Of a stretch of DNA of 64,000 nt, positions 46,554 through 57,714 are shown piece by piece. Each line of letters starts with the position of its first letter. The first letter of the stretch is position 1. The notes beneath the pieces are model-generated. The model was not told where the DNA came from, did not search any database, and worked only from the letters and a program-made list of their open reading frames with translations. This stretch comes from Cymodocea nodosa (taxonomy: Eukaryota > Streptophyta > Magnoliopsida > Alismatales > Cymodoceaceae), in contig CM072343.1 in the NCBI GenBank assembly GCA_036874045.1, forward strand, positions 5,910,001 to 5,974,000, read 5' to 3'. The position numbers and the translations under genes are program-made.

Positions 46554-48483
46554 TAGATATTTCGGATACTTACGAACCTTAACTATCCGATGCCTAGATG
46601 CATTTCAGATAGTTAACAGATAACTTATCGAAAATTCACTTGTCGTGCATTGAGGTTTCAACACTCTAGAAAATAATAAAATATTCTTTAAGCATTTAAA
46701 ACATAACTGTCCAGTACATTAAACATAACTCTCTAAAATAACAGAAAATTCGGATACTTAAGAATTTCATAGCCTACAATTTACCAATAGTTCAGAAATA
46801 TACTAAATTAACGCTAATTCCTTGAAATTATGTAGATTCTTTCATTAAAGCATATAACAGTGCAATTATAACATAATGGCTTAATTCTCATATGATAAGC
46901 TAAGTATTATGTAATTAACCATGATTTAACCCTTAATATTATGCACTTTTTCATCCTAAACAACGGAAATAGTCATATTTACTCAATTACTATTGTTTGT
47001 GAAAGTAAATTAAGAACATCAATTAATACAGAAAAAGTTTATTGATATAAATACTTGTCTGTAATGGATCTGAGATTATGCTAAGTTGAATAAATAGTTG
47101 TTAAGTTATACTAATTTTTCATTTAACTAAACATTAAGTTAACGTATGTTTTTATTGTAAAGTATGATATGTTTTAAAGTTATATTTTCTATATCATGTA
47201 CAATGCACATTAAAGACAACTCGTTAAGTTAGTGAGTTATTTGTATAAAGGTCACGTGAGAACTCATTGAGTTATAAGCTTAAAGTTTAAAATAGGTCAC
47301 GTGAGAACTCGTTAAGTTAGTGAGTAAAAGAGCAATAGGAAGAGACGAACTCGTTAAGTTAGTATTGTACACGTGGTGAAATTAAAGTTTACGAATGTTA
47401 TATTGTATCACGTGAGTTGCACATGTTTAACTCATTAAGTTAACATAACTACATGCATTGAGTTGCTATATTGAACACTAAGGCAACGTGTTAGGTTAGC
47501 GTTATAAACTTAAAGTTGTTATTATTGCACGTGGTAAAATTATTATTATAAAAACATTTGTTTATTTCTGGTTCGTTGAGTTAGCGTAACACCATGAAGC
47601 TAGTTTGTTGAGTTAGCATAACACCATGGACTTAGTTCATTGAGTTAGCTACAATACTTATCACGTGATTTGGCACATGATAAACTCGTTGAGTTAGATA
47701 CATTAAGTTATAAATATATTTGTTTTACTCATTTAGTTAACATTAATACAACGACTTGTTATTACACTTGATGAAAAATTTTGGATGAGAAAGTTTATTT
47801 TGTAGGAAAATTTTCAGAGATCTAGGATTAATGATTAAAGAAAATTTGAAAGGAAAAGCGTTGGTCAGAATGTGTGTATTTCGATGAAGGAAAAGCAAAA
47901 GACGTGAAGAGTAGAAAACTGATAGTGATTAAACGTGGAGGATATGCATGAAGTAAATATACAATATAAAAGGCATAGAATTCTTGTTGATCAATTATCC
48001 CTGCACACCAAACGAAATATATTTTCAGAGATCAAAACACCTCTTCGGGGAAAAGCTCTCAGAGAGAAGGAAATTTAGTGAAACAAAGAAAGTCAGATAT
48101 ATGTCACTGAAGATTTGAAGAAGAAGAAAGCAAATTCAGTGAAGCAAAAAAGGTTAGATATTTGTCACTAAAGAATTGCAGAAGAAGAAGAAGAAAAAGA
48201 AGGAAAATCTTAAACAAGGAGAAATGTTTTAAATTCTGCAAATTAGTTTTCACTAGTTGTAGTTATGAAATTGGTTAGATGAAATATGGTATTGTTATAT
48301 AATTGCATCTACAATTTCTGAGGAGAATTGAATTGTATATTGTAATTGAAACATTGAATAAAATGATTTGATTAAAATAGTGTCTCGACTTGTTTTTAAT
48401 ATTTGAAGTTTCAATTATTGGTTGAAAATATTGGAAAACACAATTCACCCCCCTCTTGTGTAGCCATTCGATCCTACAACTTA

Positions 48484-49578
48484 CAATCTTCACTCCTCTC
48501 CCTATAGAATCACGAATCAAGAATTGTAAGATGATTTTCTCTTCAACATACTAGCATCAACCCGAAACCAAGCCTAGAAGCTTTACGATCTCTTGAGATA
48601 TGAGTTGGTGCTTAGTGAAAATGTCTTGCCTTCCTACGATGAGATCACTCCTCACAGTGGTTGTCAATCACCGTGTTTGGCTCGGAATTGACTTAACATC
48701 CAGAAAGTATCTTCACAGACCTCTAATGGTTGGTTATTTTGGTGGTGTTGGTGTGGAACTTCAGGGAACTTTCGACACTTCCTGTAGTTAGCATAGTTCT
48801 CCACCACCGCTTCTTCGTCTTTCTCCTCTTCTTTTATATTTCTTTTAGTAGTAACTGCTTCTACTTAGATGATCGATTGGATTTCCTTCATTCATATCAA
48901 TGATGGTGATTTCTTCTTCATTTCACAAGTGAATTCCTACGTGATACGTGCAATCATGGTTTTCCTTCAATTTTCTTGTTTCTGCAACTACTACAGTGGC
49001 ATGTTAGAAAATAAATGGTCTGTGGAGTTAGTGTAACTCAATGGACTTACTTCGTTGATTTAACTATAAAACACATGCAGTAAAGAAATAATAAGTTCAG
49101 ATGTTTCAGATAGTTGCAACTATAAGTATCCGAAACTTATATGCATTTCAGATAGTTAGCACCTAACCTTTCGAAAGATAACTTAAGTTAAGCTTCCAGT
49201 ATGCGATACATGCCCTCAAGTAGTTTTATGATAAAAAGATATTTCAGATACTTGCAAATCTAACTATTTGATGCCTAGATGCATTTCAGATAGTTAACAG
49301 ATAACTTACCGAAGATCCACTTAAATTGTATATTAAGGTTTCAACATGTGTACTCTAGGAAATAATAAAATGTTTAAAACGAAACTATCTGGTACATTAA
49401 ATATAACTCTCTGAAATAATAAAAAATTCAGAGACTTAGGAATTAAAAAGCCTGTAATTCACCGATAGTTCAGAGATGTACTTAATTAACATTAATTTCC
49501 TAAAATTATGCAAATTCTTTCATTAAAGCATATAACAGTGCATTTATAACAAAATGGCTTAATTCTCATATGATAAGT
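48484..49578 (-). repeat. 5' LTR of E, second part (outer side), truncated
   Basis: Continues the E LTR across the G insertion and ends CATATGATAAG at 49578, about 80 bp short of the expected LTR tip, where copia B sequence begins. U3 carries a third variant: a duplicated GATAGTTA/AAGTATCTGAAA segment and only the end of the D-type module. Confidence 0.8.
48600..48791 (+). other. Conserved antisense ORF in E LTR part
   Basis: 63 codons, MSWCLVKMSCLPTMRSLLTV, third copy of the antisense ORF. Confidence 0.4.
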
Positions 49579-52500
49579 GTAGAAAACTGAGGATTTAATT
49601 TGCTGAGTGTTATAAAACTAATTGATAATGGATACTATGTATTGTTTGAAGATAATGTATGCAAAATTATTGATAAAATTACAAATGAACTTAAGTTTAT
49701 TGCTAAAAGAAAATGTTCTGTATGTATTTTATCTTTACCTTCTGGTGTAGTTGATTTAAATTCATGTTTGCTAGCTAAAACTAGTGATGCATATCTTTGG
49801 CATAGAAGGATCAGACAAATAAATATGAAACTATTGCATAAATTGTCTAGAAAAAATTTAGTGAGAGGTTTACCAAAGATTAAATACTCAAAGGATTTCA
49901 TGTGTGATGCATGTGAGTTAGGTAAACTTCATAAAAACTCTTTTAAATCCAAAACTGATATATCAAGCAAGAGAGTCTTAGAACTTATGCATATGGATCT
50001 ATTTGGACCAACAAGAATCATGAGTCTTGGTTGTAAACAATATGTATTTGTGTTAGTAGATGACTTCTTTAGATACACTTGGGTATATTTTCTAGCAACT
50101 AAGACAGAAGTTTTTGAAATGTTTAAAATGTATTGCAAGCTTGTTTAAAATGAACAAAGTGTCTCTATTCAAAAACTTAGGAGTGATCATGGTACTGAAT
50201 TTGAAAATGATCAAATAGATAATTACTATATAGATCATGACATTGATCATAGATATTCTTTTCCAAGAGCACATTCTAAAAATGGTGTTGTTGAAAGAAA
50301 GAATCGATCACTTCAAGAAATGGCCAGAACTATGTTAAATGAACATAATTTACCTCAAAATCTTTGAGCTGAAGTAGTGAATACAACTTGTTATATTATT
50401 ATTAGAAATCACCTAAGACCTCTTGTTAATAAAACTCCTTTTGAAATTATATTTGATAGGATTCCAAAAATTTCCTATATGAAACCAATTTTTTTTTTTT
50501 TTTAAGGGTCCTCCTTAAACACTCAAACAGTTATAGCTTGCCAATGCTTGAGTAGAGCCAACACAACTGCCAATAGGCATTGCACGAGAACTTCCCAAGT
50601 GGTCACTCATCCTGGTTCTGCTCCCACCCAAACATAGTTAACTCCAAAGTTTCTTGGTAGTAGGTGTAAATGCACCTTATGAAATCATTTGGCTATAAGT
50701 GTTTTATCCTTGACACTAAGGATAAAAGGGATAAATTTCAAGCCAAAGCAAATGAAGGAATTTTTGTAGATCACTCTACTAGAAGTAAAGCCTATAGAGT
50801 TTATAATAAAACTTCTAGAACCATTGAAGAAACCCTTCATGTAAGCTTTAATGAAAATTCTTTTAGAGAATCTCAATCTAAAGCTGATAATGATGATATG
50901 ATCAATTTCCAAAAAGAATTAGAGATCAATAGAGAGATTGAAGATTTATCTAAGAAAATTAAAAATTTGAACTTAAATGATCAAACTAATGATGAAAGTG
51001 ATGTACCTTCAGATGTTGACGATAATATTGAAGAAAATCATAGAAATTGGCGTTATTCTTCGTCACATCCCATCACTCAAGTCATTGGTAATATTAATGA
51101 GGGAGTTAAAACTAGAGCTTCAGTAAATTTAAATAGTATGTGCATGTTTGTTTCTATGGTGGAACCAAAGAATATAGAAGAAGCATTATCTAATAAAAAT
51201 TGGATAGTGGCAATGCAAGATGAACTAAATCAATTCATCAGAAATGATGTTTGGTAATTAGTCTCTCCACTAGAAAATCAGTCCATAATAAGTACAAAGT
51301 GGATCTTTAAAAACAAAACTAATGAGACTGGTCAAGTTATAAGAAACAAAGTTAGATTAGTTGCACAAGGGTATACATAGGAAGGACTTGATTATGATGA
51401 AACATTTGCTCCTATGGCTAGGTTAGAAAGTAAAATATTATTGGCCTATGCTTGCTATATAGATTTTCAACTATATCAAATGAATGTAAAGAGTATATTT
51501 CTAAATGGTTTAATTAATGAAGAAGTTTATGTGAAACAACCACCTGGATTTGAAGATATTAAAAATCCTAACTATGTGTAAAAATTGAAGAAAGCCTTAT
51601 ATGATTTGAAGCAAGCACCTAGATCGTGATATGAAAGATTATCTACTTTTCTTGTAGAACAATGATATATCATGGGAAAAGTAGACCATACTCTTTTTAT
51701 CAATAAAGATGATAAAGATCAGATTGTTCAAATATATGTGGATGATATAATCTTTGGAGCAACTTCTAATAAACTGATAAAAATATTTCCTGAAGAGATG
51801 ACTTGTTAGTTTGAAATGAGTATGATAGGAGAACTTTCATATTTTCTAGGACTTCAAATTAAGCAAATGGATAAAGGTATATTTTTAAATCAGGAAAAAT
51901 ATGCAGTTGAATTGCTTAAGAAATTTAATTTTAATGATACAAGGACTTAAGGAACTTCTATGAGTACTTCTTTAAAGTTAGATATTGATGACATAGGAAA
52001 ATCAATAAATCAAAGAAAATATAGAAGTATGATTGATTCTTTACTTTATTTGACAGCTAGTAGACCGATATCATGTTTGCTATGTGTGCTTGTGCTAGAT
52101 TTCAATCTAATCCTAAAGAATCACACTTAATGGCTGTTAAAAGAATATTTAGATATATACAAGGAACTAAAAATTTTGGTTTGTATTATTCTAAGGATAG
52201 TTCAATAGATCATATAGGATATACTGATACTGATTACATAGGATCTAAATCTGATAGAAAAAGTACCAGTGGCACATGCCAATTATTGGGAAATAATTTG
52301 GTGTCATGGTTTAGTAAAAAGCAAAACTGTGTAGCACTTTCAACCACAGAAGCTGAATATGTTAATGTTGCATTGTGTTGCACTCAGATTCTATGGATAA
52401 GGCAAACTTTAGAAGATTTTGGATTATCTTATGATACAACTGAGATTCATTGTGATAGTAGTTCTACAATAAATCTTTCCAAAAATCCTATATTACATTC

Positions 52501-52690
52501 TAGAGCAAAACATATAGAGGTTAGACATCATTTTCTAAGAGATAACGTAATTTAAGGAAAAATTAAATTAGGATTTGTGTCTAGTAAAAATCAATTGGCT
52601 GATATATTTACAAAACCTTTAGATGAAAATACATTCTGCAACATAAGGTTAAATTTAGGTATTTGTAGGTTATGTGATGTGTAAAATGCT
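49579..52690 (+). pseudogene. pol of element B (integrase, RT, RNase H)
   Basis: Integrase HHCC (HRRIRQIN ... CDACELGK) and DDE blocks (MDLFGPTRIMSLG, SDHGTEFEN, NGVVERKNRSLQEMA), then a SINE insertion at 50489-50678. After it come GYKCFILDTKDKRDKFQAKA, RT (QMNVKSIFLNGLINEEVYV with Asp changed to Asn; YVDDIIFGAT intact) and RNase H (GYTDTDYIGSKSDRKSTSG, ALSTTEAEYVNVAL, IHCDSSSTINLSKNPI). Numerous stops and one-base shifts, e.g. at 51257, 51380 and 52070. Same fold order as A; no active enzyme possible from it. Confidence 0.88.
50489..50678 (-). mobile_element. 5S-rRNA-related SINE
   Basis: About 190 bp inserted in B's pol. On the minus strand it starts with a 5S-rRNA-like head (50577-50676: GGTGCATTTACACC, GAAACTTTGGAGTTAACTAT, GTTTGGGTGGGAGCAGAACC, AGGATGAGTGACCACTTGGG and AAGTTCTCGTGCAATGCC line up with plant 5S rRNA). 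A non-5S body follows, then a run of 15 A. Flanks are repeated: TATGAAACCA (50478-50487) and TATGAAATCA (50678-50687), the sequence uninterrupted in element A. That is the SINE layout: Pol III head, body, A tail, TSD. A Cassandra LTR is the alternative, but the A tail and longer TSD argue against it. Confidence 0.8.
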
Positions 52691-54189
52691 TAAACTCCAC
52701 AAAAGATAAATATTGTTGATGATGTTGTTTACCTCATAGATATTATATACTTATCATAAATATCTATGTAATATCTAAACTGCTGCATAAAATACTATGT
52801 ATTTATAATGAAATTATTGTAGTATCTTATTGATTTTACGTGTTTTTTTAAGTTTAATGGTTTTTAAAATTTTAAGTGGAAATGTCAATGAAAAACATTA
52901 AATTCCTCTAAAATCCTGAAATTTTGATTAAGTGTTTTCTTTGGATCAATGAAAGTGCATATGATCAAGAATGAGTTTGACTTGATTGATTAAACTTGTA
53001 GAATAATTTATATGTAAATCATATTAAGCTACTGATCAAAATTATGAGCTTATTGAAATTGATTCATATTTTCAGTAAAATCATAAAAGTAAAAATTTTG
53101 TGAGATTTGTACTTTATTGTATTTGTATTAACGAAATACATATATACTATATTTAAAATAAAAAGTGCTTATAAAGTAAAAATCTTTGAGAGTTTATTGT
53201 TCAGTTTGATCATGAACCTCTTGTACTTGAGAAGATAGGTATGTAAGGATTGTTGTCTTGGAAAATGATTTTTTAAATCTGGCAACCTAAGGTCCTGATC
53301 AAACTTGAGATTATTGACTGAAAGCTCATTACACGGGTACATTAGAAAGCTCTTGTATGATTCAAGCTTTTCAAACTAACTTTTAAAGAAAATTATCAAT
53401 ATTTATTGTTTTAAAAAGATAAAAGTTATTTCATTAAATATAGATATCTTTGAATCGAATATAGTTTCTACCATTATGACTACTGATTTGTTGAATCTAA
53501 ATTAGTACTTTTGAAAATAATTATTTAAGATACATTTCTTTATTCTCCTTGTGTTAATCATATTAAGTTTAAAGTTATGTTTTGATTCATATACAGTTGG
53601 AGTTGATTTTGGAAATCATTCTTGATGAATTCAAGATAATGGAAATTTCGAAGAAGAAAATTTAAAGTATAGTTATAAGTAACACCTACTTTATACAAGT
53701 ATATTTTGTATGTTATTGAATATATTTGAAGTATATTTCTAGTTGGAGGATTTACAATGTCCAAAACAGATTAATATCATTCAAAATATATACCTTAGTT
53801 AATCTGAGTTTTGTCCTCTTAAGATCTTGATGAAACAATTTCACAGACAAACAAACTATTTTAGGTTTATAAAAAGAATATTAGAATAGTTTATAATGTT
53901 TTGAAGATAATGTTTATATCTGTTACTTATTGCTTGTATGTTGTTTTTGAAAGCTTTCAGTTGAAAACATCCGAAACTTGCTTTTTTAGTCCAAGTATAC
54001 TAATTAGACGTTATGCTATGTAAGGTAACGTGTAAAACTACCTCTAGATAGCATTTTACTTGTTAGGTTAGGTAACTCAATGAGTTATGCTTAAATTTTT
54101 TAGGTACTTCGATTGAATAAACTTTATTCAATATTCATTTAAAACTCAAACCTGACTGATAAACTTGTTAAGTTATGCTACTGAAACCC
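52690..54189 (+). other. Conserved noncoding spacer of element B
   Basis: Aligns with 33490-34990 of element A through most of its length; no ORF. Contains the same hairpin block and GTTAGGTAACTCAATGAGTT near 54065. Confidence 0.6.
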
Positions 54190-54197
54190 TATTTAAA
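54190..54197 (+). promoter_or_regulatory. Putative internal TATA box for the accessory ORF (element B)
   Basis: TATTTAAA within ACCCTATTTAAACA, 87 bp before the ATG at 54277; same context as element A. Confidence 0.5.
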
Positions 54198-54276
54198 CAT
54201 TTATTACATGGGAACTTAGGTTATCTCATAACATCTTTCTGAAAATCTTTCCCGCCTGTTCCTATAACAACCTGCA

Positions 54277-56526
54277 ATGATGTTTTCAAACTTCTATAAA
54301 GGGTGTGGGAGAGGTAAAGGAAGAGGCAGAGGAAATGCTAAAGGCAAAGAAATAGATGTAAATGACATTCCTCGTACATGGTTTAAAAAGATTTTTCAAG
54401 TAGACAAAATGTTAGCTCAAATATATCGTGACTATTTCTTTTTTGAAGAGATACTTGATGAAGTTAGACAAGAACTTCAAAATACAACTGACAATATACA
54501 ATATATGGGCATAAGAAGTACATTTGACAAAGAATATCATATGAAATATGTTGAAATAGCATTTTTGGAATAATATACTAAATACTTGGAAAAAGGAGTA
54601 GGTTCTTCAAATAGAATTCCTTAAACACCTATCAATGGAACACAACTACAATTGTTTGAGGAAGAACATGAATCTACAATACCTATACCTTTATTTTCCA
54701 AGGAAAAACAAACAAATATTGCTGTTGATCAAGAAAAAGTTGAGAGTCTTCGTAAAGCAATAACTGTTGAGAGTGCTTTCAAAGAATTGAAACAACAAAC
54801 TTTTTTGAAACAAATGCATAACAAAACTGCAATAACTCAACAGGAAGAATAACTGACTTGCTACAAGAGACAAAGAGTTAGAAAAATTGTTTCTAAGGAA
54901 ATGCATTTAGTTGAAAAAGGAAAATCAAATGAGGATTTAATTCCATAGGGCAATGTATGTCTAGACATTGTGCCTTTTAGTGCATCTAATAAGCTCATAA
55001 GTTCTGAATACATTGAAACTGATGATGATGAAACTTTATTATCTTTTTCTAGAAAACTTGAAAAGTGCTCAAAGCCACAAATTAGTTCAAGTTTTTATAT
55101 AATATCAAGCCTTGATGATAAGGTAATTGAACAATTAGAGCATTAAGCAGATGACATTGAACAAGTTATTGCTGATGTGCTTGAAAATATTGACGTAGTA
55201 ACTAGTTTAGAGGCTAGATTGTTTAGAGTAGTAGCTATTGAAAAAGATAAGACTCTAGAAGAGCTTAATGTTGATCAGCCTTTTTTAGAATCTATAGAAC
55301 TAGAGTTTAAGAATTCACAACATGTTGAAATGGAAATATCTGTTGAGGAAAATGCAGAATTACAGACAAATACATCGGTTGTTGAATTTGTGGAAAAATT
55401 ACACTCTGACTATTCTATATAAACTGAACTTATGGATGTAGTGGATATTGACAATGTTCCTCATACTATTGAAGCTGAAGAATCAAGCTTACCTAAGCAG
55501 CTTCAAGAACATATTTTAACAAAGGAACACGATGACATTCATTTTGAAGAAGAGATTCCTGAAGGAGACTTAAATTCTGAATCAAGGCTTCAGGTATCAC
55601 CTTCTATGTATAGAATACTACCCATTCAAGGAAATTCAATACATATTAGGTCTGAGGAAGCATTGTAGAAATACACTAGTTTGATTTCTTATCAAATTCT
55701 ACATGCTCGACCAATAAAATTTAAAAGTTTACTGGAAATAAAAGCTTTATTTGAGTTTCAAGGCTTAATGCAATTCTTACCAACTGGAACAAAATGGAAG
55801 CAATATAAAGAGCTTATTGTTATTTTTTACAGCAATCTGGTAAAGAATGATAATATGTTGACAACTCAAATAAATTAATAGGAGTTTACTTTATCTCTTG
55901 AATTGATTTTTGAAGTTTTGAGATTAAGGAATGAAGGTGTTGCTGTTACCAACAGATTTGACATTGTTAGACAACTAGAATGGGACATTCACTCGTTATC
56001 ATAGATTCCAAGTGTATATAATGAAATGAGATTAATGGAAAATCTGAATGCAGAAGCAATGCTTATTGCAAATATTCTACATGCAAATATATTTTAGAGA
56101 GTTGGACATAATCTGGAAGTAAGCAGAAGTTGTTTATATGCAACTTATGGCATACTATACAGAATTCAAATTAATTGGTTTGATGTTTTTATATATCAAC
56201 TATAGCATATGAGTTCAAAGTTATTTTTTGATGATGTTGTATGTCAAATTCTTGCAAGCCAATTAAACTTATTTGACTGGCCCTCTCAAAACTAAAGGCA
56301 TGAGAGCATTTAGTGTCAAAGATTTGCAAAAACACTAGCAAACGCAACAATAGCAACAACAACAACCTCACCTTCAACAACAACAACAATAGCAAAACTA
56401 TTCAGATCAAGTACAACAGCAACCTGAGCTACCTCCTATCTTAGATGTAGTGTTGAATGACATCAGAAATGATATTAGGCATCTAAGAAATAAAATTTGT
56501 AATGTTATTAGTGATATCATTAGGAG
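54277..56526 (+). pseudogene. Post-pol accessory ORF of element B (near full length, about 750 codons)
   Basis: MMFSNFYKGCGRGKGRGRGN start, then VPRTWFKKI-like IPRTWFKKIFQVDKMLAQIY, an acidic and helical middle (ELNVDQPFLESIELEFKNSQ), the C-terminal domain (ISYQILHARPIKFKSLLEIK, FEFQGLMQFLPTGTKWKQY, FYSNL, LELIFEVLRLRNEGV, LEVSRSCLYATYGILYRIQI) and a CAA-coded poly-Gln tract (56340-56425) before a helical end (LNDIRNDIRHLRNKICNVIS). Stops sit mostly at CAA/CAG codons (for example after AFLE, RIP, TQQEE), and one frame change lies near 56215. No signal peptide, membrane helix or cysteine pattern of an envelope protein. The domain order resembles the putative plant transposon protein family; function unknown. 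Confidence 0.75.
56340..56425 (+). repeat. CAA-rich poly-Gln tract in B's accessory ORF
   Basis: Runs of (CAA)4-5 broken by TAG at former CAG codons and by Pro/His codons. Element F has a Gln-rich tract at the same place (about 25890-25970, minus). Confidence 0.75.
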
Positions 56527-57714
56527 GAATAGTGATATTGTTGAGTTAGTGCATTATTTGTATAAAGATCATGTGAGAACTCGTTGAGTTAGTGAGCAAA
56601 ATGTTAAAATGAAGAGACAAACTCATTATGTTAGTATTGTGCACGTGGTGAAATTAAGGTTTACGAATGTTATATTGTATCACGTGAGTTGCACATGCTT
56701 AACTCGTTAAGTTAACATAACTACACTAATTGCATACGTTGAGTTGCTATATTGAACACTAAGGCAACATGTTAGGTTAACATTATAAACTTAAAGTTAT
56801 TATTATTACACGTGGTAAATACCTTATTGTAAAAACATTTATTTATTATTGGTTCATTGAGTTATCAGTAACACAACGAAGTTGGTTCATTGAGTTTGTG
56901 TAACACCACGAAGCTGGTTCGTTGAGTTAGTTATAGTACTTGTCACGTGATTTGGCACATGATGAACTCGTTAAGTTAGATACGTTAAGTTATAAATCTA
57001 CTTGTTTTACTCATTTAGTTAATATTAACATGACTTGTTATTATACTTGATGAAAAATTTTGGACGAGAAAGTTTATTTTGCAGGAAATTTTTCAAAGAT
57101 CCAGGATTGATGATTAAAGAAAATTCAAAAGGAAAACGTGGGTTAGAAGGTGTGTATTTCGATGAAGGAAAAAGAAAAGACATGAAGAGTGGAAAATTGA
57201 TTGTGGTTAAATGTGGAGGATATGCATAAAGTGAATAGAAGATCACCAAACGAAATATATTTTTAGGGATCAAAACACCTCTCTAGGGTAAATCTCTGAG
57301 ATAGAAGAAAATTCAGTGAAGTAGAGAAAGTCAAATATATGTCACTAAAGATTTGAAGATTCAGAAGAAAGTAAATTTGGTGAAGCAAAGAAAGTCAGAT
57401 ATGTGTCATTGAAGAATTGCAGAAGAAGAAGAAGAAGAAGGAAAATCTCAAATAGGGAGAAATGTTTTAAATTCCATAAATTAGTTTTTTCTATTTGTAG
57501 TTGTGAGATTGATTAAATGAAACATGGTATCGTTATATAATTGCATCTATAATTTCTAAGGAGAATTGAATTGTATATTGTAATTGAAACCTTGAATAAA
57601 ATGATTTGATTAAAATAGTGTCTCGACTTGTTTTTAATTTTGAAGTTTCAATTATAAATGAAAATGTTGAAAAACACAATTCACCCTCCTCTTGTGTAGC
57701 CATTCGATCCTACA
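56527..57714 (+). repeat. 3' LTR of element B (about 290 bp missing at its start)
   Basis: Joins the accessory ORF directly; polypurine tract and LTR start are deleted. Matches A and G from the ATTTGTATA.AG.TCA.GTGAGAACTC block to GATCCTACA. G-boxes, CGTTRAGTTA motifs and (GAA)n are kept; the TATA-box region of the A LTR seems deleted near 57240. Confidence 0.8.

Larger units (their letters stand above)
44930..46962 (-). repeat. Gypsy solo LTR X, inserted in G
   Basis: 2033 bp, TGTTTTATGTTG...CCTAAACA on the plus strand, TSD ACGGA at 44925-44929 and 46963-46967. Same family as D (2000 bp), opposite orientation. Its U3 module (46251-46553) differs from D's and matches the LTR of copia F. Confidence 0.88.
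44892..48478 (+). repeat. Copia solo LTR G (A family), split by gypsy LTR X
   Basis: Head 44892-44929 plus 46968-48478 give about 1549 bp, the size of the A LTR (1547). It begins TGTTGACTATTTTG, ends GATCCTACA and has TSD ACTTA at 44887-44891 and 48479-48483. Shares the CGTTRAGTTA/G-box array of A. No primer-binding site follows, so it is a solo LTR. Confidence 0.85.
49579..57714 (+). mobile_element. Element B: truncated SIRE-like copia element
   Basis: Begins abruptly in the protease-integrase link (NLGFNLLSV equivalent) and runs through integrase, RT, RNase H, spacer, accessory ORF and a 5'-truncated 3' LTR ending GATCCTACA at 57714, where it cuts into element F's pol. The 5' LTR, gag and protease are missing. 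Close relative of A. Confidence 0.85.

Noticed and set aside
50489-50678. Functional 5S rRNA gene
   Set aside because: Only about 100 bp resembles 5S, with many substitutions including in the promoter region; the A tail and TSD mark it as a retroposed copy. A Cassandra LTR was considered but lacks TG...CA ends and a 5-bp TSD.
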